Assembly (NCBI GenBank): GCA_024220505.1
Contig: JAKZZE010000005.1
Location: 2,130,501 to 2,194,500 of the forward strand
Length of the DNA stretch: 64,000 bases
Source of the DNA: Rhizopus arrhizus
Lineage: Eukaryota; Mucoromycota; Mucoromycetes; Mucorales; Rhizopodaceae
Reading direction: 5' to 3'
The notes under the pieces were generated by a model that saw nothing but the letters and a program-made list of their open reading frames with translations, searched no databases and had not been told where the DNA came from. Both the position numbers and the translations under genes were made by a program. Positions 10,876 through 22,878 of the stretch are shown here, piece by piece (within the stretch, counting starts at the first letter, position 1; each line of letters begins with the position of its first letter).

Positions 10876-13672
10876 ATCCCAAAAGAAACGAAAACAAAAA
10901 ATCATTTTTGCTTAAGGAAATACAGAAGCTTCCTCTATTAAAAGCAACATGTGCAACGACATCGCTTTTTATAGTTATTTCTTTATTATTATTTTGTACA
11001 AGAGCATATGTTTTTTTTTTTTTAAAAAAACTTTAGAAGGAGGTTTCAAAATATTAGTGTCAATATTGTGTAGTACATGATAGGTGGCAATCTCTTTAGT
11101 ACATATTTTCCATGAGAACATAAAGACATGGAAACTTTTATTTATTTATTTTCTTTCTCTACTACTCACTTCATACAATTCATGCTTTCTGGTCTGTTCA
11201 TGAGCAATATCACTATTAAAGCCTTGGTAAGGAATTCTTAAACTATGGTTCACTATCTCAAGCAGGTATATCCTTCAGCACGTAGTCTCTATATAATAGA
11301 TACATTCATTTGATATTCTGTATGATTATACTTCAATAATATCATTTGATTAGGGAATCTTAATGGTTTATCTATCTTGTCATGCGAATTTAAATAAATT
11401 TTTACTATATACATTGTCCATGTGTCTGTGCACATCATAAGCTAGACTCGTCTCCCAATATCAGTTACATGCTTGAGGAGCAAGGTCGTAGATAAACCCA
11501 AAAGCAATTGTGTAAGCACTTGTTCCCCATATAGCTGTAAGTCGGGTAGTATAATAAGCAGCATCAAACTTTGTCGTTCACGTATAAAGGCTGATAGTAG
11601 AGTAAAGCATCTTCTTTTGGCTAAGTCACACATCGGACGGTATAAGTCAAGGTAATTATATATATAATAGATATGTATAGCAAATCAGATGTTTGAGATC
11701 AAATAGGCCTTAAGAGTAAAGATATCGTTGTCTTTACAATAACTGTTCACACATAATAGTAAAAAAAAAAAAAAAAAAGCTCAATTAGAACAGAATACTC
11801 AAAGGTTTTGTTTTATAATAGGTATGCAGAGTTTGCTTCATTAAGCTAGATCATTCAAATGACTGTATATTTCCTGTTTCAAGTTATTATAACAGCAATC
11901 GTTTCCTATTTTAAAGTTGTTTGATATTCTTCTAATCCATACAGATGCCTAATTAAAGGATGGTAGTAGCTTTTTTTTTTATCAAATAGCAAAAAATACA
12001 ATTCATGCATAAAAGTATAATCAGTAGCAGCTCTTTCTATGCAAGTGAAAAGGAGTAACCTCTTGAAGAGATAGATGATTTTGTTATTGCCTGAATCGAT
12101 GTTTCCGTGGACATTCTTACCAAAACTCATGGCATTGGGTATTATGAAAAACGTTTACAAGGACTTGACTTTCTAAAAAAAAAAATCAAAGACTGTATTT
12201 CTTCAAACATTTTGAAAATTTTGAATGGCTTAAGTTTAAAGTATCATAATATCTGAATTACTGCTTAAAAACTTTTAATACAAAGTAGAAGGCACTGTAT
12301 ATTTAATAAAGTCAGATTTTGTATTAAAATGTGGAATATAGTCTATATGTTGTATCTGTCCTAGTGTGAATTTGTCTACTTATCTGGCTTTATATACTTC
12401 ATATAGATTATGTTTAGGTACAATAAATTCATGATTTCATAATGTAAAGGTTCCTCAATAGACGAGCTTTTGTTGATAGATTGATTTGCTTGATTCTTTT
12501 GAACATTTGGTGCTCTATACTTGAAAGTATGATATTGCTTTAATGATAATCCATAAATTTTAAATCAACGAGCTTAATCCCAGCTTTACATCTTTTCCAT
12601 TATAAACTATAATGGTTTGCTATGTTGAACTTAAAAAAAGAATACAGAAAATATAAAAAATAAAAGACTGTATTTTCAGTAAAAAAAAAAATTAAACTGT
12701 TTGTGTCATTCTTTATGTATAATTAATATTTTTAACATTGTTAGGTTTGATGCTCTATAAAGCATTGTAATAACTATAAAGGTTTTTATTGGACATGCTC
12801 TTTCTTAGCTATTCATGTTCATTGGCTGGTGTTTATGTGCTTTAAAAATCCAACGCACTTTTGCAATGATGAGCGAATGTCAACTCAATATCACTTTTCT
12901 GAGCATACGACGATATGGCCAACAGTACAGCAAGAAGGACAAGTATATTACTGATCTGTTAAGCAGGAATTAGTTGTATGTTAAGGGTACATTTGTATCT
13001 CTTCTTTTATATGATTTGTACTACTATTCACCCGTGCCTGTCCGAGGGGCAGTAGTACATACTACATATGAAAAAAAAAGTAGTATATATAGGTTCCCTT
13101 TCAATGTTCATATGCATTCACTTATTATAGCCATTGCCAGCATCTTAGTGACGAATATTTCAAATACTACACCAATTTATATCTGTATGTTGGCTAAATG
13201 GATTTATTTTTCTTAATCAACTCTGATCCAAGCAAACTACCAAAACTCGGTTTTTTAAGTTGCCGCTGATAGTTTCCGAAAACAAAGTGTACATGAAAAA
13301 AGGAAATACGTCATTTTGCCATGAAATGAACAAAGCATCCAGAGCAGAATTACTTCTTTTCAAGCTTAATTTGTACAATTGATTACTTTATTTCTTTAAT
13401 AAAAGGCGCTCATCTTTATGAACACTCAATATTACGAACCTTGAGTGTATAACTCTTTACTATGAGGAGTACTTTAGAGTTTTCTTCTCCACTTCAATAT
13501 AGTTCACGGGCTTTTCCTATTATTTTATTTTTCCTTTTCTTTCCAACAAACCAAAAAAAAAAAGTAAAAAAAAAGAAAAGAAAAAAAAAAAAAAAAAACA
13601 GATATACAGGCTATTAAAGAGAAATTAAAAGGATATTAACATACAACGCGTATAATAGATCTACTTTTGATT
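10876..13672. other. Long intergenic stretch with coding-like relics
   Basis: No intact gene. On the minus strand 11442-11655 holds a frame of ordinary protein composition (LAKRRCFTLLSAFIRERQSL and onward to LLKHVTDIGRRV), and 11906-12130 holds a second (ATDYTFMHELYFLLFDKKK). Neither is recognised; both could be relics of a decayed gene or element. The rest is AT-rich with A/T tracts at 11011-11030, 11760-11778 and 13554-13599. The PP2C start codon lies just to the right. Confidence 0.5.
13018..13065. repeat. Short GC-rich hairpin
   Basis: GTACTACT (13018-13025) pairs with AGTAGTAC (13051-13058) around a GC-rich loop that can itself pair as TGCC/GGCA. GTAGTA and TACTAC then form a second palindrome at 13052-13065. 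It stands out in AT-rich surroundings; its function is unknown. Confidence 0.5.
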
Positions 13673-14908
13673 ATGGGGCAAACGTTATCAGAACCTATTG
13701 TCGAAAAAACAACTCATTCTGGAAAAAACAAACATCTAATTTATGGCTTGTCTGCCATGCAAGGATGGAGATTAAGTATGTAATAGAAAAATAGACATTT
13801 AACTGTAAAGAAAATACTTATATTGAATATAGCCATGGAAGATGCCCACTGTGCAGACTTAGATTTAGATGGAACGGAGGCAAGTTTCTTTGGTGTTTAT
13901 GATGGACACGGAGGTTAGATAATGGGCTAAAGAAAGAAAGGATGCATATGTACTAACGAAAATTATAGGTTCTGCTGTAGCTAAATATACAGGAGAGACT
14001 CTTCATCACCGTGTACGTGATTCAAAATACTTTGATGAAAAGGAATATGTCAAAGCTTTAACAGATGCTTATTTAAGATTGGACAAGGAACTCGCTGAAG
14101 GTAAATATTATTATTTGTGTATAATAGTTTTGATTCATGCTATGAGATAGATCAATCGTTTATATCTGACCCTTCTGGTTGTACTGCTGTTACTGCTCTT
14201 ATTACACCTGATCAAAAATCCATTTTCGTCGTATGTAAGAAAATAAGAAAAGGACAGATAAAGATAAAAACGATATTAATGCGTTGATAGGCAAACGCGG
14301 GTGATTCAAGAGCGGTTATCAGTACAGATGGTAAATGTAAACCATTATCTTATGATCACAAACCCTCTGATCCAAAGGAATCTGAACGTATTACTAATGC
14401 GGGTGGCTTTGTTGAATTCAACCGTGTCAATGGTAAGCGCAACAAGTACAAGTCATACAGTATATTTATCATTCCTATAGGCAACCTTGCTCTTTCTCGT
14501 GCTATTGGTGATTTCGAATTTAAACAAAACAACACTTTGCCACCTGAAGAACAAGCAGTGACCTGCTACCCTGATGTGATTGAACATACCATTACGGCCG
14601 AAGATGAATTCTTTGTATTAGCGTGTGATGGTATTTGGGATTGTATGACGAATCAACAAGTAGTGGATTATATTCGACAACACTTGGCTGAAAAGACTCA
14701 ATTAGAAGAAATTTGTGAACAACTCATGGATTATTGTCTTTCTCCTGATAATGACGGTGGAGGAATTGGATGTGATAATATGTCAGTTATTATTGTGGCC
14801 ATCTTGAATGGCAAGACAGAGGATGAATGGTATGAATGGATGAAGAGTCGTACAACACCAAAGAAAGATGCACTTGGTAATGATATAAAAGAAGTGGTGA
14901 AGCCATGA
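13673..14908 (+). CDS. PP2C-family Ser/Thr protein phosphatase (PTC2/PTC3 type)
   Basis: Mg/Mn-dependent protein phosphatase, likely cytosolic or nuclear, of the type that switches off stress-MAPK and checkpoint kinases in fungi (family knowledge). I read six exons: 13673-13775, 13833-13913, 13969-14100, 14151-14230, 14291-14432 and 14481-14908, giving 321 aa with all junctions in frame. The start MGQTLSEP is conserved in this group; its Gly2 is a possible N-myristoylation site. Motifs in order: GWRLTMEDAHC, FFGVYDGHGG (metal-binding Asp), SGCTAV, ANAGDSRAVIS, LALSRAIGDFEFK, ACDGIWDCMTNQQVVDYI and GCDNMSVIIV. The complete set of metal-binding residues predicts an active enzyme. Confidence 0.95.
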
Positions 14909-15705
14909 TGCAAATAAAACAAGAAAAATAGATTTTAAATACAATTGCAATCGTTTCTAATGCAGTCTATCTTCTTTGTTTTCAGTGTTGATGTTTATAT
15001 GTCTGTTTACTGTTAAATACATTTATTTGTTATCTCAGATAAAAGTACACAATGTGTGTAACTACAGCTTTGATATCAAGAAGTAGTAAAACGCTAGAAA
15101 GTTATTTCGGTATTAACATTCTGTATATATATATTTGATTGGTTTACAGTTTGGTAATGTCTCGTACTTTCATACCTTTATTTTAAAAGCAAAAAAAGAA
15201 AATATTATGCTATTCCAATTCATGTATGCAATTTATAAACTCTTGCTAATTTGAATACAAATGTTGAAGACTCTATACCAGTACTCTCCATAACAGCAAC
15301 TTTACTGTCAACAAGATGCTCCTTTTACAACATTCTCCTACGTCAGCTTTTCTGTTGCTGTTGTTGTTATAGCTTTTATTTAGCCCTCTACTCTCTATTA
15401 ACTATTTATTATAAACATTGATTCCAAAATCAGCATGAATGCTATACAAAAACTATGATCTGGTGTGAGAATCAAGCGCTACAAGTTACCAAAAAAATAT
15501 AGAAAATATTACAACCAAATATTTTGACTCTTCAGTCACCCATTGGACAAATTCTTCACAGATTACTTCATCTACTGAAGATAGTAAAGTGCAGAAAGTC
15601 GCGCCAGAACATGCGTTATAGAAAGCTTTAATATAGTCCAATGGAGATTATCATCATGAATGGTTTGCATAGGCATCTAACAAAGGTTTAGTGGTTTATC
15701 AAATG
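14909..15705. other. Intergenic DNA between PP2C and a retropepsin relic
   Basis: No gene. Minus-strand frame around 15540-15640 reads as ordinary protein (KAFYNACSGATFC and onward), probably the downstream continuation of the decayed element whose protease lies at 15706-16227. Confidence 0.45.
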
Positions 15706-16227
15706 CTATCTTTCTTGCTTAGTGCCAACAGGGATTCCATTTGGCTTATAATCATCAGTATTAGCTGAATTGGATATTTTAGGAATATTAGAACTTAACC
15801 AGGCAGTATTTAATTCTGTTAAATCTATTCTTAGTTTAGGCAGAATGTCAAGTCCTAAACAAATGGGAATATCACTGCTAAAATCAAATACTTCGAACCC
15901 ATATGTCAAGTGGACTCGGTTATAATAAACAGCAAGATTTATTATGCCTAACTGGCTTACAGTACTTGAACTATTGTGTCCTAACTTGATCGAATCTTGA
16001 TTAGGGATTGAAACAAAACAAAGTGTCGAACAGAACGAAGGGGACACACCGAAAAAAAACGAACCGGTATCCATCATGGCCCATGTTTTGATATGCTCTA
16101 TAATAATAGGAACATAAAGCGTGTAGGCATTTAAAGGCGCTTTGGAAAAGATGTGATATGTAATGTATTTATATACATGAAAAACCAAAGTTGACAACGA
16201 AGCAGATTCTTGCGCGATAATCTCCAT
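15706..16227 (-). pseudogene. Ty3/gypsy pol fragment: retropepsin-like protease domain
   Basis: The frame contains an aspartic-protease active site, WAMMDTGSFFF (DTGS), followed by a hydrophobic flap region and IPICLGLDILPKLRIDL, the second half-site region (hydrophobic-G-LD-L-P-K). This is the retropepsin domain at the start of pol in gypsy-type elements. The ending KPNGIPVGTKQER resembles the linker that precedes RT in mucoralean gypsy pols (from memory). No RT, RNase H or integrase follows and there is an upstream in-frame stop, so it is a stranded fragment. A domesticated protease is the alternative. Confidence 0.65.
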
Positions 16228-16636
16228 GTCACATTGGTTTATTGTGCACTCCTGTTTCTATGTTGCCTCTTTTACTTTGTAAAATTGTTGAACAGCACCG
16301 CAATGATCGGTTCTCATTTGCTACTCTTAGAAACATATTCTTATTTGTATATGCTCAACTATGCAAGCTCTTGGATGGTAGTGACGAAGATGATAGCAAC
16401 GATGGTTTTCCTTTGAATATAAGGACAGCACAAAAATCATCTCAGTCGTGGGGTTAGCAAGAAAAAACAAATTCTTGGGTATAGCACACCGACCAACTTT
16501 TACCTTGAACCATGAATGAAGCTTCTGGATAGAGAATGTAGTGTCTATATTCAAATGCTTTGGGTGCACAAGCAAGGTTGTTTTCTCGTTGCAAAATGAT
16601 TTTTATTCAATAAATACATGAAAGTACTTTCACAAT

Positions 16637-16682
<46 letters not shown>

Positions 16683-17762
16683 ATGCTTCTTCTATTTATA
16701 ATTATCAATGAAAAGATACGCTAAATACGCTAAATAAATGAAAATGTTTTTTACCAAAATTAGTATCAAAACTAAGTGAACATGCAGTAGTTTAAGATGG
16801 TCTAGTAATTCCAATTTGCATAGAATAATTTCAGCACATGTAGAAGACAAACATTGCCAATTGTGCAAACTACTAGAAACAAATCAGTATATGTTCTTGC
16901 ATTCAAAAACAAGACCTGTGGAACGCAGCCTTCAAGAAATACTTATCAAATCCTAAAGATCCCGACTGCAGCTCAAATATTCGAGGACCTATCTACACTT
17001 AGATTGTCCAAGTATCATATATTACACTGCCATGACAGGTTTACAATGTATGTTTTTTTTTTGCTACAGTCATTCGATTCATATGAAAAGTCCACTGGCA
17101 ACAATTCTTTGAACAGACACCTGTCTTGGATGAAGTTATCAACAAGTAAATACAGAAAGAATCATTGAATTATCTGCTTACAATTCCTTATGCTAATATC
17201 TTTTGTATTTTTGTAAATCACTGTTTAATATATTTCAAGATTTTTTTTTTTTACAAATAAAATTAAAACCCAAATGGGCGCATGATGATTTAGCTTTCAG
17301 CATTTTCGCCCGGGTCAAGTCAGGAAATAAATGGAAGCTAAAAAATTCTTATGGGATCAGGGATAATACACTTGCATCATCTTTGAATCCTTATACTTTT
17401 TGATGAATTAATAAAAAATAGTGCAGTAAATCCCAAAATAACACATCGCCATTTGAATATAAGTATGATTTTTTGTGTAACATAATTAAAAGTGGATCTT
17501 TAGATCAAAATGAATTCCCCTTTTCCCATGCTTTATACAAAAAAGGGAGTAAGCCACATGAAAAGCTTTAATAAAAGAGAAAGATATGTTTCAGTCTTGT
17601 TTGATGTTTATTAATGATGGGCCCCTTTTCCATTGTGACTCTATTTAAAAATACACAGGCCAAGCTACTTTTACTAAAGAAGGAAAGCAATGGATGAACC
17701 TTAAATTAACGCGCAACAGAAAAAACAATTTTTGGTTACACTGTACTCCCTTTAGGACCATT

Positions 17763-17828
<66 letters not shown>

Positions 17829-17852
17829 TTCTTCTTCTTTTCTTATTCTTAA
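16228..17852. other. Intergenic DNA with T40 and T63 tracts
   Basis: Contains a T40 run (16639-16678). The frame at 16854-17168 has no recognisable domain. An alternative frame near 16848-16950 reads VEDKHCQLCKLLE, weakly like a LINE zinc tail. No gene is called. Confidence 0.5.
17764..17826 (+). repeat. T63 homopolymer in the Sec7 gene leader
   Basis: An uninterrupted run of 63 T ends 26 bp before the ATG at 17853 and is followed by a pyrimidine-rich leader. This is either an extreme poly(dA:dT) promoter tract or the reversed A tail of a retro-insertion. Exact length in the genome is uncertain because such runs are error-prone in assembly. Confidence 0.6.
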
Positions 17853-19025
17853 ATGAGTCACCCACCTAAGCGAAGTCATTCATTAGTTCACCGTAACGGA
17901 ATTCATCAACCAGTATTGACACGATCCAGTTCACTTGCTCATAGGTTACCTCAAATTAGTCAGCAGAAAACAAACAAAGTCAAGTCATCGAGCCCACCAT
18001 TACTCTTATCACCTCAACTTTCTCGTTCAAGTTCATTGGTCAATCGGTCCATTCTTCCTCCACAAAAAGTAGTAATTGTGATGAATAAATATATAAATAG
18101 ATACTAACATACAATTAGCTAACACGATCCAAATCATTACCACAAAAGCCTTTAAAGAAGGTGCCCTTGATCATCACACCACCGACACGTACATCAAGTC
18201 TGCAAGGAGGAGAAATCACACAATCATTGTTAGCATGGAAACATCGATCAGTGTTAAAGGAATGGAATAATTTATTCAGTTGGAGTAGTTTATGGCGAAA
18301 AGGTGAAAACATATTTGAATTAGAAGATGTTGTGAAACAAAATGAAGTGAAGAGGATAGCAGGGTTACTTTGGCAAGAGGATAGTACATTTATTAGTAAA
18401 AAGGAAATTGCTTCCTATCTTGGTAAATGGTACGTTATTAGAAGCATCAAGCTTCTTCATTCTCATGCTTTTTTTTTTATTTAAATAGGGATCTTTTTCA
18501 TCATAAAGTACTGTTGGTTTATATGAGCTATTTTGAATTGAGTGGAATGAAATTAGAAGAAGCATTTAGAAAGTTGTGCAGCAAATTGTATTTTAAAGCA
18601 GAAGCACAAGAGATTGATAGAATATTAGAAGCATTTGCATATCAATATTGGACCCAAAATGCAAAAGATGAGATTTATATGAATGCGGATGTTGTTTATG
18701 CCATCACTTATTCTATCATGTTATTAAATACAGATTTATATGTCATCCAATCCAGTAGTCATGCCAAAATGTCTGCTTCTTCCTTTTGTGATAATCTGAT
18801 TTCTACTTTATCAGAGCTAACTATTACTATCAAAGAAGAAGCATTAAAAGAAAGATTGCAGGTAAAATTAAAATCAAAAAATTGCGGAAAAAAAGTTAAT
18901 TCTATTTTGTACAGGAAATATATGCTTCAGTGAAGCATCAATGTATATTACAACCACAACAAGAACCAACACCAAAATCTTTTCTTAAACGCATAGGATC
19001 CAAAAGGGTCAAGGCAGCATCCTAA
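17853..19025 (+). CDS. Sec7-domain ARF guanine-nucleotide exchange factor (short form)
   Basis: Predicted to load GTP on ARF-type small GTPases in membrane traffic. Four exons, 17853-18068, 18119-18429, 18489-18861 and 18915-19025, join in frame to 336 aa. The N-terminal 90 or so residues are Ser/Pro/Arg-rich and probably disordered. The Sec7 domain spans roughly residues 115-290: IASYLGKWDLFHHKVLLVYM, FELSGMKLEEAFRKL, then KAEAQEIDRILEAFAYQYW, which carries the Glu-Ala-Gln 'glutamic finger' segment. ADVVYAITYSIMLLNTDLYV follows, the conserved helix that ends in LNTDL. The C-terminus is basic (KSFLKRIGSKRVKAAS). Many fungal relatives continue into a PH domain; here a stop comes first, and a separate gene follows 130 bp downstream on the same strand. 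Confidence 0.85.
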
Positions 19026-19154
19026 TCATCTTTATATTCCCGCAATGTATAAAATAAACTCGGTATTACTTCATTTTGATTCTAACTACATAGTTTCATT
19101 ATTAGAACAAGTTAAACTCATTTTAACTTTTTTTAATTCTTCTTTTGTATAAAA

Positions 19155-20071
19155 ATGACAAGCAAAACTTTTAACTGCCAATTGATAAATACATTTTTAT
19201 TCAAATGGGATAGCATGTATACATTCTTACTTGTTCGCGTCCATCAAGATACAATAGCCCTCTATTCAATACGCTCAAGACTCGCCTTTTTATACTTTCA
19301 TCATGCTTCTTTACCACATCATCCACCACCACCGCCACCCAAGTCAAAATACCGCTTATTTCATAAAAGCGACAAAGAAGAATTTATAGAACTTCCAAAG
19401 GTGACATTGGAGGATGTTTTAGCAAACGAGATCACGCTGAATGACGACCAAGCTTGGATCCCTATGGATTGCAACAAGCTGAAAGTTTACAACAATGATA
19501 TCAACGATGAAATCGTCCTTTATACCTCCCAGAACTATCCCATTTGTCTCAAGGCTCGTTCACTTGATGAAAAGAACAAATTTATCAACCTTTTCCATTT
19601 TTTTCTTTTATACAGCAATAGAGAACAAAAAAAGATGAATCCGATGATATTATTGGATGTCTATTTCGATCAAAGCCAAAGATACCGTCAGATCCAGTTC
19701 GGTAAGGCTTTGATAGATCATCAGTCAAGGATACAACAGACAACGACGCCGATAGACGAAATGTCTGTGGATAAGGAATCTTCTGCAATAGTTATAGTGA
19801 GATCGATTCAAGCCCATTTAAACGAGGTCAAACAGTATTTGGATATAGCTACAGTCTTGAATGAAGAACACGAGAAAAGAGTGAATTTAATTGAGGAATT
19901 CATTGAACATGAGTCAATTGGTGCAGAATATAATGCTATTACAGAAACGCAACATTATACCTTATCCATCTGGTTATTTACAGGTAAATATAAATAAATG
20001 CCCTTCCTTTCATGAAAAACTAAAATGTTCTTTGTATAGTGTTTACTTTTCTCTTTTTATTAATATTATGA
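19155..20071 (+). CDS. Uncharacterised protein with predicted C-terminal membrane anchor
   Basis: Exon 19155-19983 and a proposed exon 20040-20071 give 286 aa. Without splicing the frame would end in GKYK at 19997. Using GTAAAT (19984) and TTTGTATAG (20037-20039) turns the end into [16 protein letters not shown], a hydrophobic segment of tail-anchor type right at the C-terminus. The middle (FIELPKVTLEDVLANEI, then QNYPICLKARSLDEKNKFIN) has the strand pattern and terminal helix of a PH-like module, which is only suggestive. A polyproline stretch (PPPPPPKSKY) precedes it. It lies 130 bp downstream of the Sec7 gene and could be the missing PH-type part of that system. Its 3' end overlaps the UTP25 stop by 6 bp on the opposite strand. 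Confidence 0.5.
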
Positions 20072-22878
20072 AAACATAAACACATTCTTTTGTGCAGTGC
20101 ACATCTTCTTAGCACGTTCTGTGCCCACAATACGTTCTAATTTCAAAAAGTCGTATTTTGAAAAGAGAGCTGTACATGAAAACGTAGCCTCCTCTGCTGC
20201 ACTGGCTTCATTGAACTTGAGACCTAAAAAGTTTACTATTTCTGTATAATAAAGAGGATCCTCGGGAAGGCCATAAAACACAATATGGAATGTGCCACGA
20301 ATATTATATCTATTACAGGGTGTTAGCTTTTCTTTTTGCTTAGTATGTCCATCTACCTTCTGAAAAAGTGAAGTCTTTCAGTGTAAAGCATAAAGTCACA
20401 TCGGCCATGGAAAAATTGAGCTCTTGCTCTTGTAATTTGACTACCAGAGGCATATTCTGAGCATGCTTCATATGAGTACCGATTATCTTCAAAGTAATTT
20501 CTTACTCTGACAAAGTCAAAATAAGATGGAATAAAGATAAGGGTATGTGATTGCATAATGGCCGATTTACGAAGAGCTGGTAGAGTCTACTCAAGGTATT
20601 AGTTATTTCCTTATATATAAATAATAGTTAATAAGGTTACCTTTTCAATGAAATACTTGTAACGGACATCATGAATTGTGCTTAGTGATTGTGATTCAAT
20701 ACGAGTAAATGTCTAGATAATATCTTAGTATGTACGATTTAATATAATCATTAGAAAGTTACCTGTTGCACTTGAGGAATAATATCTAAAATAGATCCTT
20801 CTTCATAATTGCGTTTAATCTTTAGTTTACCAGACACGTTTTTGAAATGCTTGTTGAATAATGCATTAAATTCAGGCGTTAGAAAGTCTGCAAACAACAT
20901 GGTTTGTCGAAGATATTTTGCTCTATTTACGTTTCTCAGCATAAACACATAAGTATCATCTGCATCAACTTACTTTCCATCTAAATACCAATTCTTAATC
21001 CTTGAAATATCACAACCGTGTGTCTCTTTTGGAATTAAGTTCAAATGCTGAAAGATGTGATCAATGTGTTCCCAATTTTGCATTAAAAAGTGATTGGCTT
21101 GATCTAAAATGACAAGTTCAATTGAACTCAAGAAATCAAAATCTCTCTTTTTATCTCTACAAAAACATATTTAATAAAACGCACGCACAGTATCAATACT
21201 CTACTAAATACCCTTCAGACCCAATGAGTGTTCTTAAACCTAAAGGAGAGGCAATAATGATATCTGCATTATAGAAATCTGCATACAATTTCATAGATTT
21301 CTTAGCAAACTTGATACCCAAACGGAAATGATCGTCAATGTTGCCTTGAAAGTTTTGCAAGAAATCAGTAGGTTTAGTTAAATCCAAGTCTTCCTCTTCT
21401 CGTAAGTTGTATTGCTCATAAAATCTATTCTTGTTTTCTTGTTGTTCAGTAGCTGATAATTTGATAAAACTATCAACAAGATCAACGACCGTATTTCTAA
21501 AGGGTAAAAGAATCAACACTTTGGGTCTCGTAAATCCTTGATCACGGCATTCACTATGGATAAAAATGAATAATGGTGATAAAGACCAATTGTTACTCTT
21601 ACCCAACATCATTTCCTTCCTTTTGAGCTTTAGCAAGTTTTGCATTATTTTTCAGTACACGATTTCTTGTTCTATTGAAAAGCATATCAGCGTTATTTTT
21701 TCTCACTGTATTTTTTCTGTCCACTTACTTTGTAACATGATTAAGAGCGTGAAGCACATAACTGTTTCTAATTTCTTTGGCATTTTCCAATGTACGATTA
21801 CAATATGCAATATCACGGTAATCATTCATCTGACGAAACAAACTGCTTTGTAAAGGAGTAAATAAGGCACGTCCTTTCTTGACAGATTTGTTCGTTTTAG
21901 GCCATGCGTCTGCAATACGTTTTTTGACTTGCACTTTCTCTAAATTATCAATCAAGGCTGAATCTACTGCAACCTTTTCATCGGATGCTGTAAAGGCAAC
22001 AACATCATTCAAGACATCATCTTTGAATGCTTGTGTATTCCATTTTTTTTGCTCAATAGCAGCAATCTTTTCATCCAGTGAACCAGATCGTTGTTCTGCA
22101 AATCGAGTTTCAAATAAATCTTGACTAAGGGATGTCTCATCTTCATCTTCATCTTCTACTTCACTTCCAGCGTAAACAATTTCCTCTTCTTCTTCATAAG
22201 CGTCAGGAGCATCCGCATCTACTTCTTGCTTTTCTACTTCTTCAGCTTCACTTTCCTCTTCCTCATCATCTTCCAGCTCTTCGTCCATATCTTCTTCTCC
22301 TTCGCTTAAGTCTTCCTCATCTATTTCTTCCTCATCCATTTCTTCTTCCTGCTCTTCTTGTTCCAATTGTTCTTGTTCATTATCAAATCCTTCTTCTTCA
22401 AGTTGAATCTTTTTATAAAATTCTTTTGTTTGGACGTCTTTTTCAATGATCCAATTAGTAATGAATAAGCAGACGGTTTCTTATAATCCTCTTCTTCCTC
22501 TTCATCGTCACTTTCACTTTCTTCGTCGCTATCAAACATCCTTTCTTGACGTTTCTTTTCTTGTTCTAATTCTTTATCCAAATCCTCTTCTGTGATAACT
22601 CTTCTCTTCCTACACAAAAATAAGTACACAAATAGACAAAGGTGTGTTTTCTTGTATTACTTTGGTAGGCTTTCTTCTGCCTCTTCTTCAAAATCTTTTG
22701 GAACAAGTTCACCATAATCTTCTAAATCCTGCTTTTGTTTTCTAGATAATTGACCGTATTTTAAACCAGATTCTTTTCTTTTTCCGGTTGACTTCGATGT
22801 AGATAGACCAGAGACGTGAGTACCAGAGACTCGTTTTTTACTCGAGCTTTTATTAATAGCTGAACGTTCTTTGACCAT
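20066..22878 (-). CDS. UTP25: UTP25, small-subunit processome component (digestive-organ-expansion-factor homologue)
   Basis: Nucleolar protein required for pre-18S rRNA processing; the fold is DEAD-helicase-like without a functional ATPase (family knowledge). I read nine exons: complement(20066-20309, 20357-20586, 20641-20712, 20763-20922, 20974-21156, 21212-21553, 21603-21671, 21729-22609, 22661-22878). The N-terminus is basic, then strongly acidic (Glu/Asp runs), as in the family. The helicase-like core shows [72 protein letters not shown] and [20 protein letters not shown]. The exon sum is 2399 nt, one short of a multiple of three. The break lies in a T5 run at 22439-22443, between SLLIGSLKK and [19 protein letters not shown] sequencing or assembly error is most likely because the rest is intact. 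Confidence 0.9.

Noticed and set aside
16327..16575. Minus-strand frame of 82 codons upstream of the retropepsin
   Set aside because: Does not read like gag or protease and is overlapped by equally long frames on the other strand.
22132..22449. Plus-strand His/Leu-rich frames
   Set aside because: Antisense of the acidic Glu/Asp repeats of UTP25.
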